Program-made: the position numbers and the translations under genes
Shown here: one piece after another, positions 38,604 through 47,640 of the stretch
How the letters are laid out: each line of letters opens with the position of its first letter
Numbering within the stretch: the first letter of the stretch is position 1
NCBI GenBank assembly: GCA_029204225.1
Contig: CM055111.1
Span: forward strand, 11,727,697 to 11,791,696
Origin: Diphasiastrum complanatum
Taxonomy: Eukaryota; Streptophyta; Lycopodiopsida; Lycopodiales; Lycopodiaceae
Reading direction: 5' to 3'
DNA length: 64,000 nt
The notes under the pieces: model-generated
What the model saw: the letters and a program-made list of their open reading frames with translations, nothing else
What the model was told of the DNA's origin: nothing
Database searches by the model: none

Positions 38604-39382
38604 AAGGTTAGTCTATGCAGTTTGTTTAGCCATCGCATCTCAAATTGGACAATATGGTAATGTTTCACTATTGTTAGTCCACTATTGTTAGATCTTCGTA
38701 GATAAAACAAACATTTCTACATTAGGCTTTGAGCACCGCTCACTCATACATGTACATATTCAACAAACACTTTTTCAACTAGCTTTGAATGGAATTGTGT
38801 CTCACATCTCTACTACACATGTTCAAAACAACCATTTCTAAAACATGCACAACTTCACAAAGACTAACCATTTTTTAAACAAGCCATCGTTTGTTTACAA
38901 TTTTGTCGTATGTCAAAGTTTTTTTTCTTTGCTCAAAGACTATAGCCATGTGGCATAGTTTGAACCCTACATGTGGACTAAAATCTATGGTTAAGGTTTC
39001 AGCTTTCCCATGAGTTGCATACTTGCATAGTGGCTGAAAGTTCCCAGGTTTTCATGACTCCCCCAGATTATAAGGAGCCAGGAGGCGCGATGATCGCATG
39101 CCTAAATTTTTGACATTCCCATGTCTCTATGTAAGTGTTAATTTTTTAAATTCTTTTTTAAACAGAGTTATCTGTAGTTATCACGCTCAGCAAGCTGAAG
39201 TTATTACTTCAAGCCATTGTATTCACTGTTGATATTTATCAGAGTGCAATTTTTGTCTCACTACTGCGTCGTTCATTTATGCAAACTGTATGAATTCTTC
39301 TACTTAATTGTCATTTGGGCTCATAGTGAACAGGTGGCAGATTTTTATTGGATCAAATAGGAGAAGTTTAAACCCCATATTC
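38599..39382. other. No recognisable content
   Basis: AT-rich, no frame or motif of note. Confidence 0.35.
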
Positions 39383-39414
39383 GTTTGGGCCTTTTAAAAT
39401 TGAAAGGCCCAAAC
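39383..39414. repeat. 12-bp stem hairpin
   Basis: GTTTGGGCCTTT and its perfect complement AAAGGCCCAAAC around an 8-base spacer. It lies 14 bases before the larger foldback. Confidence 0.8.
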
Positions 39415-39427
39415 TTCAATTACGACA

Positions 39428-39565
39428 GGTAGCAGGCTTGAGCAGGCCTGCTACCATGTAGCATGCAACCTTCATGCACCGAGCCGCCCTACCTTGTCTC
39501 AGGGCGGCTCGGTCCATGAAAGCTGCATGTTACAGCCGGCTAGCAAGCCTGCTCACCTCGCTACC
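39428..39565. repeat. 138-bp long foldback (hairpin-forming) sequence
   Basis: Arms 39428-39490 and 39501-39565 are near-complementary. The inner 13 base pairs (ACCGAGCCGCCCT) are perfect, with a 10-base loop ACCTTGTCTC; the outer part has scattered mismatches over about 50 bases. It is GC-rich relative to its surroundings. It could be a foldback transposon, a transcribed hairpin (pre-miRNA-like), or a recent inverted duplication. Confidence 0.8.
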
Positions 39566-41284
39566 TAGTCCATAACGGAGTATCATAAAGAGGTGCGTTG
39601 ACTTCATGTTAGGTTTAAAGCCTCTCCGCTTTCCATGAGTGCGATTACGTCATCCGGCATTTAAGCTTTAGTGCATTCTAGAGCAGAGCATTTTTCCCAC
39701 GGCGGAGATAGGAGGAGATAGAAGCATCATGGCGGTGCAAAGAGAACCAACGGAGACAGAAGAGGCACGAGAGTTGCATTGGGGGCGGTGGAGGTAGAAC
39801 AATGGTGCGGGAGGCTGTGCAGATCGAATGCTTGTCAGCAGTCGCTCGTATGCTGATATGTTTACATGTTGTTACGTTTGCCAGCAGAAACGCTGCGCTT
39901 TCGCATTGACAAACGTGTCTCTCTCACCAGCGGTCAGTCCAGCGATCAGTTTCTGCTTTTGCATTGTCAAACGCGTCTCTCTCACCAGCGATCAGTTCAG
40001 AGGTGTAGTCTACACAGACGTACTAGAGTTTCCTGCAAGTCTCATCATCGATCTTTCTGCTACACGAGGGATCACATCAGTTTGCAAGTGGACTTGTGTG
40101 ATTGGCAGTATCAGAGCGCACCTGAGAGACTAAAAAAATCATTTCTTTTAAAATTATCCAGCTTATTTTCGGTCACGTTTTGCAGAACAATATGCAATTA
40201 CAACTCTTATATGTTTGCATGTAGCAGTTTAGATGTCTATAGAGCTGGGGCTAATCGTCTCATTTCTTTAGCAAATTTTGTAATGCATGAGTATCTGCAA
40301 TTTGGTGTTAGAATTCACACAACATTTAATTCTATGATTTTGAAATTGGCAATCTGTCAAGTACGTTGATACTTCATAAACCCCAGTAAACTGCACCTTC
40401 AAAGTTCAATCATAAAAATAAAAATGTTGAAAAATTACAAATTCTTGAAGTTAACTGTCTGTGCAGTCCTTCCTGACGATATTATGCCATCCACTTCCAT
40501 ATTTTATACTTAAATCTGATCTGTGTGTCCCGGTCTTATGTAATCTTTGCAAGTGTACTATATGTATAATATCTAAGCTGCAGCTGCCATCGATGCGATT
40601 TACTTCAGGATGATTTTGCTGCTGTATACAACCTTCCATATTTTCCACATGATGTTTTTACGTTCCTTGAACAGCGATGTATACTTGGGTCTATGCTAAG
40701 ACATATCGCTTGCAGCTTAGAAGTTGTTGGCCTGATTCTGAAGCCACAACTCATCTTTCCTCTAAATAGTTTCATACTGCTCAGCACGTTGATAGAAGAA
40801 ATTTGTACATTTAGATAGCAAAGACGCATGACACAACACTTGTGTAGGAATGTAGACTATGCCAACCTGCTGGCAATAGTATGCCAATCTTCTGCTACTT
40901 CCGGAATGACTTGATAGTTCATCCTGTGGCATTGAAGGCTGGATCTTTGCAACAGAAGATCCTTCTGAAGACTTATTGGCGAATTTGCTTGGCTTACTCT
41001 TGACTTCAATTTACCAAATTGCTGGTTATGGAATGCCCATTTTAGTTGCTATGCTATTGGCTAGATAGCTGTGCATCCATTCTCCGGACTCTTGAGATAA
41101 TGCTAGTGTGATAAGAAAATAATGTAGATTTAAAACCAAAAGCACAGGTCTGCATAAATTTGTAACTCGATCTCCTTCTTCGAAAGCCATTCAGAGTGCG
41201 ACTATGTGCTCCCAACGTCTAAACCTACAGTAAACATATGATGGGCCCGACCCTTCCTTTGGTGCTAACCCGTTGGCTAAGGTT
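39566..41284. other. GC-richer then non-coding stretch
   Basis: 39640-40130 is GC-richer, with GGAGGAGATAG- and GGCGG-like words and a short frame MAVQREPTETEEARE (39729) that closes after 22 codons. A ~58-bp imperfect tandem duplication (GCATTGACAAACGTGTCTCTC / GCATTGTCAAACGCG, about 39903-39995) is present. It might be the edge of a host gene or of a captured gene piece, but no protein is recognisable. Beyond 40130 nothing was identified. Confidence 0.3.
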
Positions 41285-41930
41285 GAAGCCACCGCAATAC
41301 TTGAAGAAGAAATCCGAAGTATTTGATTCTTTCAAGAAGTTCGTGGCATTCGCAGAGCAACACACCTCAGAAAGGATATAGATTCTTAGATCTGACAATG
41401 GAGGTGAATACAAAAGCACAGAATTCTCAAGATTCTGCGAAGAACAGGGGATTGAACACCAGTGTACTCCTGCATACACACCAGAATACAACGGTGTGGC
41501 AGAAAGAAAAAATAGAATGCTAGTCGAAGGAGCCAGATGCATGATGGCACAGGCTCAATTGCCAAGCCAATTCTGGGTCGAAGCAATAGCTGCAGCAGTA
41601 CATCTGCAGAACAGATCAACAACGACAGCATTGGAGAACAAAACACCGTACGAGATGTGGATAGGTAGAAAGCCTGATCTGTCATACACAAGAGTGTTTG
41701 GATGTGCAGCATACAAGCACATTCCAAAGGAAAAGAGAAGCAAGCTCGACGACAAATCCGAACAAGCAATCATGGTCGGCCACTCGAACGGAACACATGT
41801 GCACAAACTCTACAATCCAACCACGAAGAAGGTTGTTTCGAATAGAGATGTGAAGTTCCACGAGTCCACATTCCCTAGACTGAAAAGATCTTCACACTGC
41901 TGCCTATTCAAGAGGGAGATCGAGGACAGT
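41285..41930 (+). pseudogene. Copia integrase core
   Basis: Reads SEVFDSFKKFVAFAEQ, a TAG stop (41379-41381), ILRSDNGGEYKS (second catalytic Asp) and YTPEYNGVAERKNRM (catalytic Glu). QFWVEAIAAAVHLQNRS, LSYTRVFGCAAYKHI and NRDVKFHES follow. The HHCC finger and the first catalytic Asp are lost with the 5' truncation. Integrase would insert the DNA copy into the genome. One stop and the truncation make it non-functional, but the protein is otherwise well conserved. Confidence 0.9.
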
Positions 41931-43109
41931 CATCAAATCAGAATGCAGGACCCTTGATTCCAGAGCAGCAAGAAACAGAGGATCGATCCCAGGAACAAGA
42001 AATGTTTGAGCAGCGACGAAACGAACCTCGAAGGTCAACCAGACAAAGAAGACCTCCACACCACTATTCTGACAATCTTCAATGGAGCGAAGACACACAG
42101 TTCGAGTACTGCAGCTTCACAGAAGAACCAGCTACATACCAAGAAGCTATCTAGAGTCCAGAGGGAGACTTCTGGAAACGCAATGTCAGAAGAGATCGAG
42201 TCGATGAGGCGAAACGAGGCATGGACATTAGAGCCACTGCCAGAAAACAGAAAAGTAGTCGACTGCAAATGGGTGTACAAGAAGAAACTGAAATCAGATG
42301 GCACCATTGGCCGTTACAAAGCAAGGCTTGTCGCGAAGGGCTACACGTAGAGATATGGTGTCGACTATTTCGACACATATTCGCCCATGATCAAGATGAC
42401 AAGCATAAGGCTGCTCCATGCATACGCCACACAGTACAATCTGGAAATTCACCAAATTGACGTGAAAACAGCCTTTCTCCACGGAGATCTAGAGGAAAAA
42501 ATCTCCATGAAGCAATCTGAAGGCTATGAAGATCCCGACAACAGACAATATATCTGTCGATTGCAAAGATGCATCTTCGGTCTAAAACAGGCATCACGAG
42601 CCTGGTACAAAAAGCTTGATGGTCTTCTGAAGTCTCTAGACTTCAATCCTACTCAACCAGACTATAATGTCTACATCAAAATAGTAGGAAAGGATTTTGT
42701 GATACTGACCATTATCGTGGATGACTCGTTGATGATAGAAAATTCCTTGATGTTGATCAAAGACACGAAGAGTCAGATTTCTGAAAACTACGAAATCACA
42801 AATCTTGGAGAAGCAACAAAATGCCTAGGGTTGGAGATCAAAAGAGATCGAACAAATGGCAAAATGCACTTGAGTCAGTCAAAGTACGCCAAAAAAGTGC
42901 TGAAGCATTACCACATGATGGACTGTAAAGAGAAAGCCACACCAATGCTAGCTGGAGCCAAGCTCACGAAACAAGATTGCCCAAAAACAGAAGAGGAAGA
43001 ACAGAAGATGGCAGGTATACCCTACCAAAACTTAATCGGTAGTCTGATGTACTTAACAATTTGTACCAGACTCGATCTGGCCTTCTCTGTTTACGCATTC
43101 CTGGTCTAG
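41931..43109 (+). pseudogene. Copia reverse transcriptase
   Basis: Linker EPRRSTRQRRPPHHY and EEPATYQEAI, then a frame shift into AMSEEIESMRRNEAWTLE. VDCKWVYKKKLKSDG, ARLVAKGYT, a TAG stop (42348-42350), YGVDYFDTYSP, IDVKTAFLHGDLEE (catalytic Asp), CIFGLKQASRAWY and LTIIVDDSLMIE follow. The catalytic pair is VDD but the usual Tyr before it is Ile. EITNLGEATKCLGLEI, ATPMLAG and IGSLMYLTICTRLDLAFSV complete the domain. It would copy element RNA to DNA. Two stops and one frameshift are the main breaks. Confidence 0.92.
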
Positions 43110-43114
43110 CACAT

Positions 43115-43694
43115 TGAAAAATGGCCAAACGAATCCTACAATATCTGAAAGGTACCCAGAATGTTGGATTAACCTACAGAGCTAGAAACGAAAAGAAAGG
43201 ATTCGAGCTGCATCACTACAGTGATGCGAGCTGGACGAGCTGCAAAGATGACAGCAAGTCCGTTACTGGAGGATGTACGATAGCGTGCGGAGTTGCAATC
43301 AGTTGGATATGCAAAAAGCAAACCTTGGTAACTCAATCCTCTTGCAAAGCTGAGTATGTCGCAGTCTCGAAAGTGGCGAATGAGATAGTGCGGCTGCAAA
43401 TGATGTTGGAGGCAATCGGGATACCACAAGAGGGGCCAAGCACGATGATGATGGACTCTCAGAGTGCCATCTATTTGTCCCAGGATCCTGTCTTCCATTC
43501 AAAGACAAATCACATTCCTCTGAAGTACCATCATATTCGAGATTTGATCTCGAAAGGAGAGCTCCAAGTCCAGTTCATAAAATCAGAAAATATGATGGCA
43601 GATCTCCTCACGAAACCGCTCGACAAGCCACTCTTTACCAAGCAAAGAGAGGCAATTGGATTAACTGAACAAAGCTGCAAAGTTCAAGAAGGAG
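43115..43694 (+). pseudogene. Copia RNase H
   Basis: AKRILQYLKGTQNVGLTY, HHYSDASWTSCKDDSKSVTG (first Asp), TQSSCKAEYVAVSKVANE (Glu), MDSQSAIYLS (Asp) and MADLLTKPLDK (last Asp). The frame runs on through the purine tract into the LTR and stops at 43757-43759. It would degrade RNA of the RNA-DNA hybrid. This segment is intact apart from the frame change separating it from the RT. Confidence 0.92.
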
Positions 43695-43749
43695 TGTCAG
43701 AAATGGTAAACTCCTACAACTTTGTCACAGCACGAACAAGACACGAAGT
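43695..43749 (+). repeat. Start of copia 3' LTR, truncated
   Basis: Begins TGTCAGAAATGG after the purine tract and is nearly identical to the LTR start at 55246. It ends where the repeat at 43750 begins. Confidence 0.85.
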
Positions 43750-44457
43750 TGTATTATAAGAAACTCTCATAGAAATTTTATCACAATGTGTCATTTGCCA
43801 CTAAAAGTGGTTCATATTTATAATTAATGGTCTTGGGCCAAGCCCTAGATGCACAACTTTGGTGCAATTCTAGATAGTGTAGAAGTTTAACCATATAGAC
43901 TAGTAGACTATTTGAATATTCTAAAGGTTGAGAATTATGAACTCTTTTCAACCTTTAGAGTCTCTAAAAGCCGTTAAACTTTCTACATCATGATTCCTCA
44001 TGGTCTTACAGTACACATGCCATGGAATAGAATTTACTTATAGGGGGACATGCCCACACCCTAGCATACAAAAAAGTCGGCTTTCTACAAAATTGCCAAG
44101 TTGGATTTACAACTAAATTTACAAAATGAATTATATTAACATGTCTTTTGAAGCCAAATTTGGACTTGTTGCAGATTCGAAATTTGCCGACACTCACTAG
44201 TACATTACAAGTCCTATAACTTATGGCCACAAAGATTGTAACCAGGACTCTACAACTACAATCATGAACTCTACTCATCAATATCAACTGCACATTCATC
44301 GGTTAATTTGGAAAAGTATTCTCTGATGTGTGCCACTGATATTTCTGGAATAAATATTGATTTTTCCACAATATAGTTGTGTGCTTTAATTGTTTTTTTC
44401 GCCTTTTATTTCCATGCATGAATGGCAATATCTACATCCATATATTGTGGTCCATCA
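43750..44457 (+). repeat. TG...CA-bounded repeat (possible solo LTR) with internal insertion
   Basis: Matches 61698-62068 from TGTATTATAAG to GGTCCATCA. About 355 bases (43966-44320) present here are absent from the other copy. Both copies contain TGCCACTAAAAGTGG and a TATTTATAA site. The TG/CA ends suggest an LTR, but no 5-bp duplication is seen at either copy, so 'solo LTR' is tentative. Confidence 0.7.
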
Positions 44458-45107
44458 CAGTGGCATGGCTGATCATTGAACTTATCACATTTTGCGAGGA
44501 GTTTTGTGCATTGCACCATCCTGGCTGGAAGCAAAGCCTTGCAGGAGCCAATGTAGAGCATATCAAATATATTGTCGCAAAAGAATATTATATTGCTGAT
44601 GAGCATGCAATTAAAAAAATAGAAGATTTAGATAATAATCTTAAGAGATTTAACTATTTTCAAGCAACGTGATTGCAAACTTATTTTTGGAAACTTATTT
44701 TCTTATAAGCTTATTTTGTAATATGTTTGAAATTTAAAAGAAGTTATGGAATTATGTGATATTAAATCGATGTGGAATTATGTGATATTTTTAAGTAAAA
44801 AAAAGGACGTTTCAAACTTGGAAACTGTGAGAACGAAGATATCAGAAACAACGTGGAAAAGATATATTTGGTGCACTGCACGGCACAACATTTACACCAT
44901 CAAAATTGCAATCTCGGCTTTGCTAAAATGTTGTACATGCATTACATTCTCGAGAGTCCTCTTGATTTTAGTTCAAAACTCGCTAAGCAAGTAGTGTCCA
45001 ACCTTTGGAATGAGAGTGTTTCTGTTACTCGAATAGAAATACGAGATGCTCTCGTTGGTGCATCATGTTAGGTGCATGAAAAATAGAGGAGTTGCAGTCT
45101 CATCTCC
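44458..45107. other. Non-coding or unrecognised stretch
   Basis: A frame to 44672 ends ALHHPGWKQSLAGANVEHIKY...FNYFQAT, and another to 45071 ends VSNLWNESVSVTRIEIRDAL. Both look protein-like but match nothing I know. They may be pieces of one captured or decayed gene. Confidence 0.25.
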
Positions 45108-45303
45108 AGTAGCTTGCTGGTTTTGTATGGACAGATAGTACTTTATCATATCATTAATGTTTGATCAAGCTCTATTAGAGTTTGAATCTCATTTTGTGTG
45201 TAAATGCTAATTTTTCTACATTGGTGAGATTGGTAGTGTATTTCTTTTTCTAACCAAGGATCTTTCAAGTGGATTGAATCATAATGATCTAAAATCCTCC
45301 ACA
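45108..45303 (+). repeat. 5' LTR, 3' part only
   Basis: Aligns with 46876-47073 (AGCTTGYTGGTTTTGTATGGAC to CTTCACA/CTCCACA). It ends right before the primer site. Confidence 0.9.
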
Positions 45304-45315
45304 TGGTATCAGAGC
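45304..45315 (+). promoter_or_regulatory. Copia primer-binding site, perfect
   Basis: TGGTATCAGAGC, complementary to the 3' end region of initiator-Met tRNA, directly after the LTR end CACA. Confidence 0.92.
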
Positions 45316-46091
45316 TTGTGTTTCAGGTTATGAAGGAGGAAATTAGATCTATAAATGATTTGGTGAAAATATCAAGGCTAGAGCATGCTAGAGGGGATTC
45401 TTCACCAAAATCGAGTTCTAAAACCAAAAGTAAGTGGTCGAAAAGGCAAGATCAAGTGGATGCTTATTCAAGTGGCAAAACGAAGGATAGATCAAAGCTC
45501 AAGTGCTTCTATTGTGGCATCAAAGGACACTTTGCAAGTGCATGCTACAAGAAGAAGAGAGATCAAGGAAACAAGCAAGATAATCTTACTCTTGATGGGG
45601 ATGGTTTGGATGTTCAAGATGCAAATGATGATGCTTTTGTGATGTCTTCATGTATGCTTGCCAATGATGGAGATCTGGATCCTTGGTGGATTGATCATGG
45701 AGCAAGTTCACACATGACATTTCACAAAGAGTACTTCACTTCTTTTTGGGCATATGGAGATGACAAGAGGGTGATCTACACGGCCAATGATGGTGAGTGT
45801 GAAATCAAATGGATTAGCACAATTCCTATTTCTCTCTCTATAAATAGGAATGTTCAGTTGGAGGATGTCTTGTTTATTCCATCTAATACCAAGAATTCGC
45901 TTAGTGTGAGTCAAATGCTAAGTAAAGGCCTCAAGGTGGAGTTTGATGGAGATGCCTGTATGATCAAAAGGAAGGATGTCTTAGTTGGAAAAGGTAAAAG
46001 ACAAGGGAAGTTCTTCAAACTAGATGCTTATGTTATTGCTAACCAAGTTGGATGTGTTGCAAGTGAGCAAATACCTATTCAAGAGGTTTGA
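45316..46091 (+). pseudogene. Copia gag C-terminus and protease
   Basis: Coding similarity starts right after the primer site with VMKEEIRSINDLVKISRLEHARG. A Lys/Ser-rich stretch, the knuckle CFYCGIKGHFASAC (C-x2-C-x4-H-x4-C) and DPWWIDHGASSHMTF follow. The protease catalytic motif D-S-G has become D-H-G. KNSLSVSQMLSKGLKV, GKFFKLDAY and a TGA stop (46089-46091), where the Trp of the next block WHKR belongs, come next. The gag is only ~75 residues before the knuckle, so the main capsid part is missing. The reverse copy at 57.6 kb joins primer site and gag at the same point. Confidence 0.85.
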
Positions 46092-46547
46092 CATAAAAGG
46101 ATGAGACACCTCAACTTCAAATCATTGGAAGTAATGGCTAGGAAGAAGATTATGATAGGTCTTCCAAGTTCCTTAAGTGGCATCAAACATGTTTGTGAGT
46201 CTTGTGCTTTGTCTAGGTCACATAGACTACCTTATACTAGATCTATATCTAGATCTACAAAGCCTTTTCAGCTTGTACATTTGGATATTCATGGATCTAC
46301 TACAATTAGCTAGTGGAGCTAAGATGTATGTAACATTCATTGATGATTTTAGTAGATTTTGTTGGGAACTGTATGATGTCTTTATCAAGTTTGAGAATGC
46401 AAGGGAGAACCAAATTTCCACAAAGATCAAGTGCTTAAGGAGTGACAATGGTGGTGAGTACATATCTACTAAAATTGCAAGTTCAAGGCCTTTTGTGATG
46501 AGCATGGGATCAAGAGGGAGTATACAACATCAAGGACCCAAAAGCCA
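46092..46547 (+). pseudogene. Copia pre-integrase and partial integrase
   Basis: HKRMRHLNFKSLEVMARKK, then CESCALSRSHRLPY (zinc finger) and a frame break at the LDIHG block. FIDDFSRFCWELYDVFIKFE carries the first catalytic Asp with a ~9-residue deletion compared with the copy at 60.8 kb. CLRSDNGGEYISTK has the second Asp. It ends shortly before the catalytic Glu and runs into the 3' LTR. Confidence 0.87.
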
Positions 46548-47073
46548 AGTGGACAAATAGGTTTTGGACCTGTTATAAAAGGATGTAACTCATCATTAGA
46601 GGAGTTTTTGATTCTAAAAGGGTCGTATAAGAAATCGTGCCTTAGTAAGAGAATGTTAGAGAGAGAATGATAAAATGATTGAAACAGCCCTTTTGGTGCT
46701 TGGAACTCCTCTAATGGGAGAGAATAATCTTCTCTCTTCTCTATCTCATTTTATGCTTATACATGGTTCTCTTGGGTTCTACAATCTATTGGTGCACTAT
46801 GCTTGTGATTGCATGCAATTTTATGTGTAGAATGATCTATAATTGCTATTTCCAGTTTCACACATGTGAGTGATAGTAGCTTGTTGGTTTTGTATGGACA
46901 AAAATAGTACTTTATCATATCATTCAAGTTTGATGAAGTTCTATTAGAGTTTGCATCTCATTTTGTGTGTAGATGCTAATTTTTCTACATTGGTGAAAAT
47001 TGGTAGTGTATTTTTCTTTCTAAACAAAGATCTTTCAAGTGGATTGGATCATAATGATCTAAAATCCTTCACA
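46548..47073 (+). repeat. 3' LTR, 5' end truncated
   Basis: Aligns with the 939-bp LTR at 57689-58627, but the first part is lost at the junction with the integrase. It ends CCTTCACA at 47073. Confidence 0.85.
46594..46716. repeat. Foldback inside the LTR
   Basis: CATTAGAGGAGTT...AAAAGGG at the left end is repeated inverted as CCCTTTTGG...AACTCCTCTAATG at the right. The reverse-strand LTR has the same pair about 385 bases apart (58163-58545). Either a MITE carried in the LTR or a native LTR feature. Confidence 0.65.
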
Positions 47074-47637
47074 TTATTCGTCTCAATGTAATGAAGTTAG
47101 AGGTTGCTTCTGAATTAAGGATCACCTCGTGTGTATCAGATGTTGAGACTACACACACATCTATACATAGATAGACTGTCGAAGTACCATTGTTCGACCT
47201 TTCTTCTCCCATCTTTGAGCTTTCTGGCTCTTCGATGTAGGATGAACTGTTGTTGTTCTCCCATTTGCCTTGAAGTTGTTTATTCCTCAGATTTTGGTAG
47301 TAGTTCATGGCTACATGATCTTTCTTGTGGCAATGAATACATTCTATCTTTGGGTTCAGCCAACACAAATTGACTGTATGTCCTTCTCGTTTGCATCTCA
47401 TGCATACTTTCTTTTCATCGTCTTGCTGTCTGGGCTTTTCTTTGTTCTTCCATTTGCCTTTGGTGGCTCTCTCTATCTGTTGGTCTCGATCATGTCTTCA
47501 GTCTGACTCCCTTTTAGGTTTTAATTGCTTCTTCGGCTTCTGCTTATTGTTGTAGAGAGCCTGATCAGAGTTGTCCTTATGATCAAGGTGCTCACGGACT
47601 TCGACTTCTTCTCGAATCTTGATCATAGCTTTTTCGA
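47074..47637 (-). pseudogene. Copia-like gag with two zinc knuckles and protease start
   Basis: From 47637 leftwards: SMFLEKAMIKIREEVEVRE, a basic stretch (KQKPKKQLKPKRE), then CKREGHTVNLC and CIHCHKKDHVAMNY. The first CCHC has lost its leading Cys in this reading and the second its last Cys (Tyr). VILNSEATSNFITLRRIM follows, corresponding to the protease W-I-L-D-S-G-A-T-S-H-M block with Asp to Asn and Gly to Glu changes. An old remnant, adjoining but reverse to the CACTA gene. The lineage within copia is not determined. Confidence 0.6.
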
Positions 47638-47640
47638 GGA

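Larger units (their letters stand above)
41285..43749 (+). mobile_element. Ty1/copia element, 5'-truncated pol plus start of 3' LTR
   Basis: The best-preserved pol in the window: integrase core, linker, RT, RNase H, purine tract (CAAGAAGGAG, 43685-43694) and the first 55 bases of the 3' LTR, where another repeat begins. Everything upstream of the integrase core is missing. The LTR start matches 55246 onward with about two mismatches in 54 bases, so a full LTR, PBS and gag start of the same family sit at 55.2-56.4 kb. Confidence 0.88.
45108..47073 (+). mobile_element. Internally deleted Ty1/copia element with both LTRs
   Basis: Order: truncated 5' LTR (45108-45303), PBS, short gag with zinc knuckle, protease, pre-integrase, partial integrase, then directly a 3' LTR (about 46548-47073). 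RT and RNase H are deleted. The same family lies reversed at 57677-61210. No target duplication could be found because the left LTR end is missing. Confidence 0.88.

Noticed and set aside
39428-39565. Annotated microRNA gene
   Set aside because: The hairpin is real, but no miRNA sequence is recognisable and small-RNA data are needed; kept as a repeat.
41386-41769. Minus-strand frames opposite the copia integrase
   Set aside because: Antisense shadows of conserved plus-strand pol coding.
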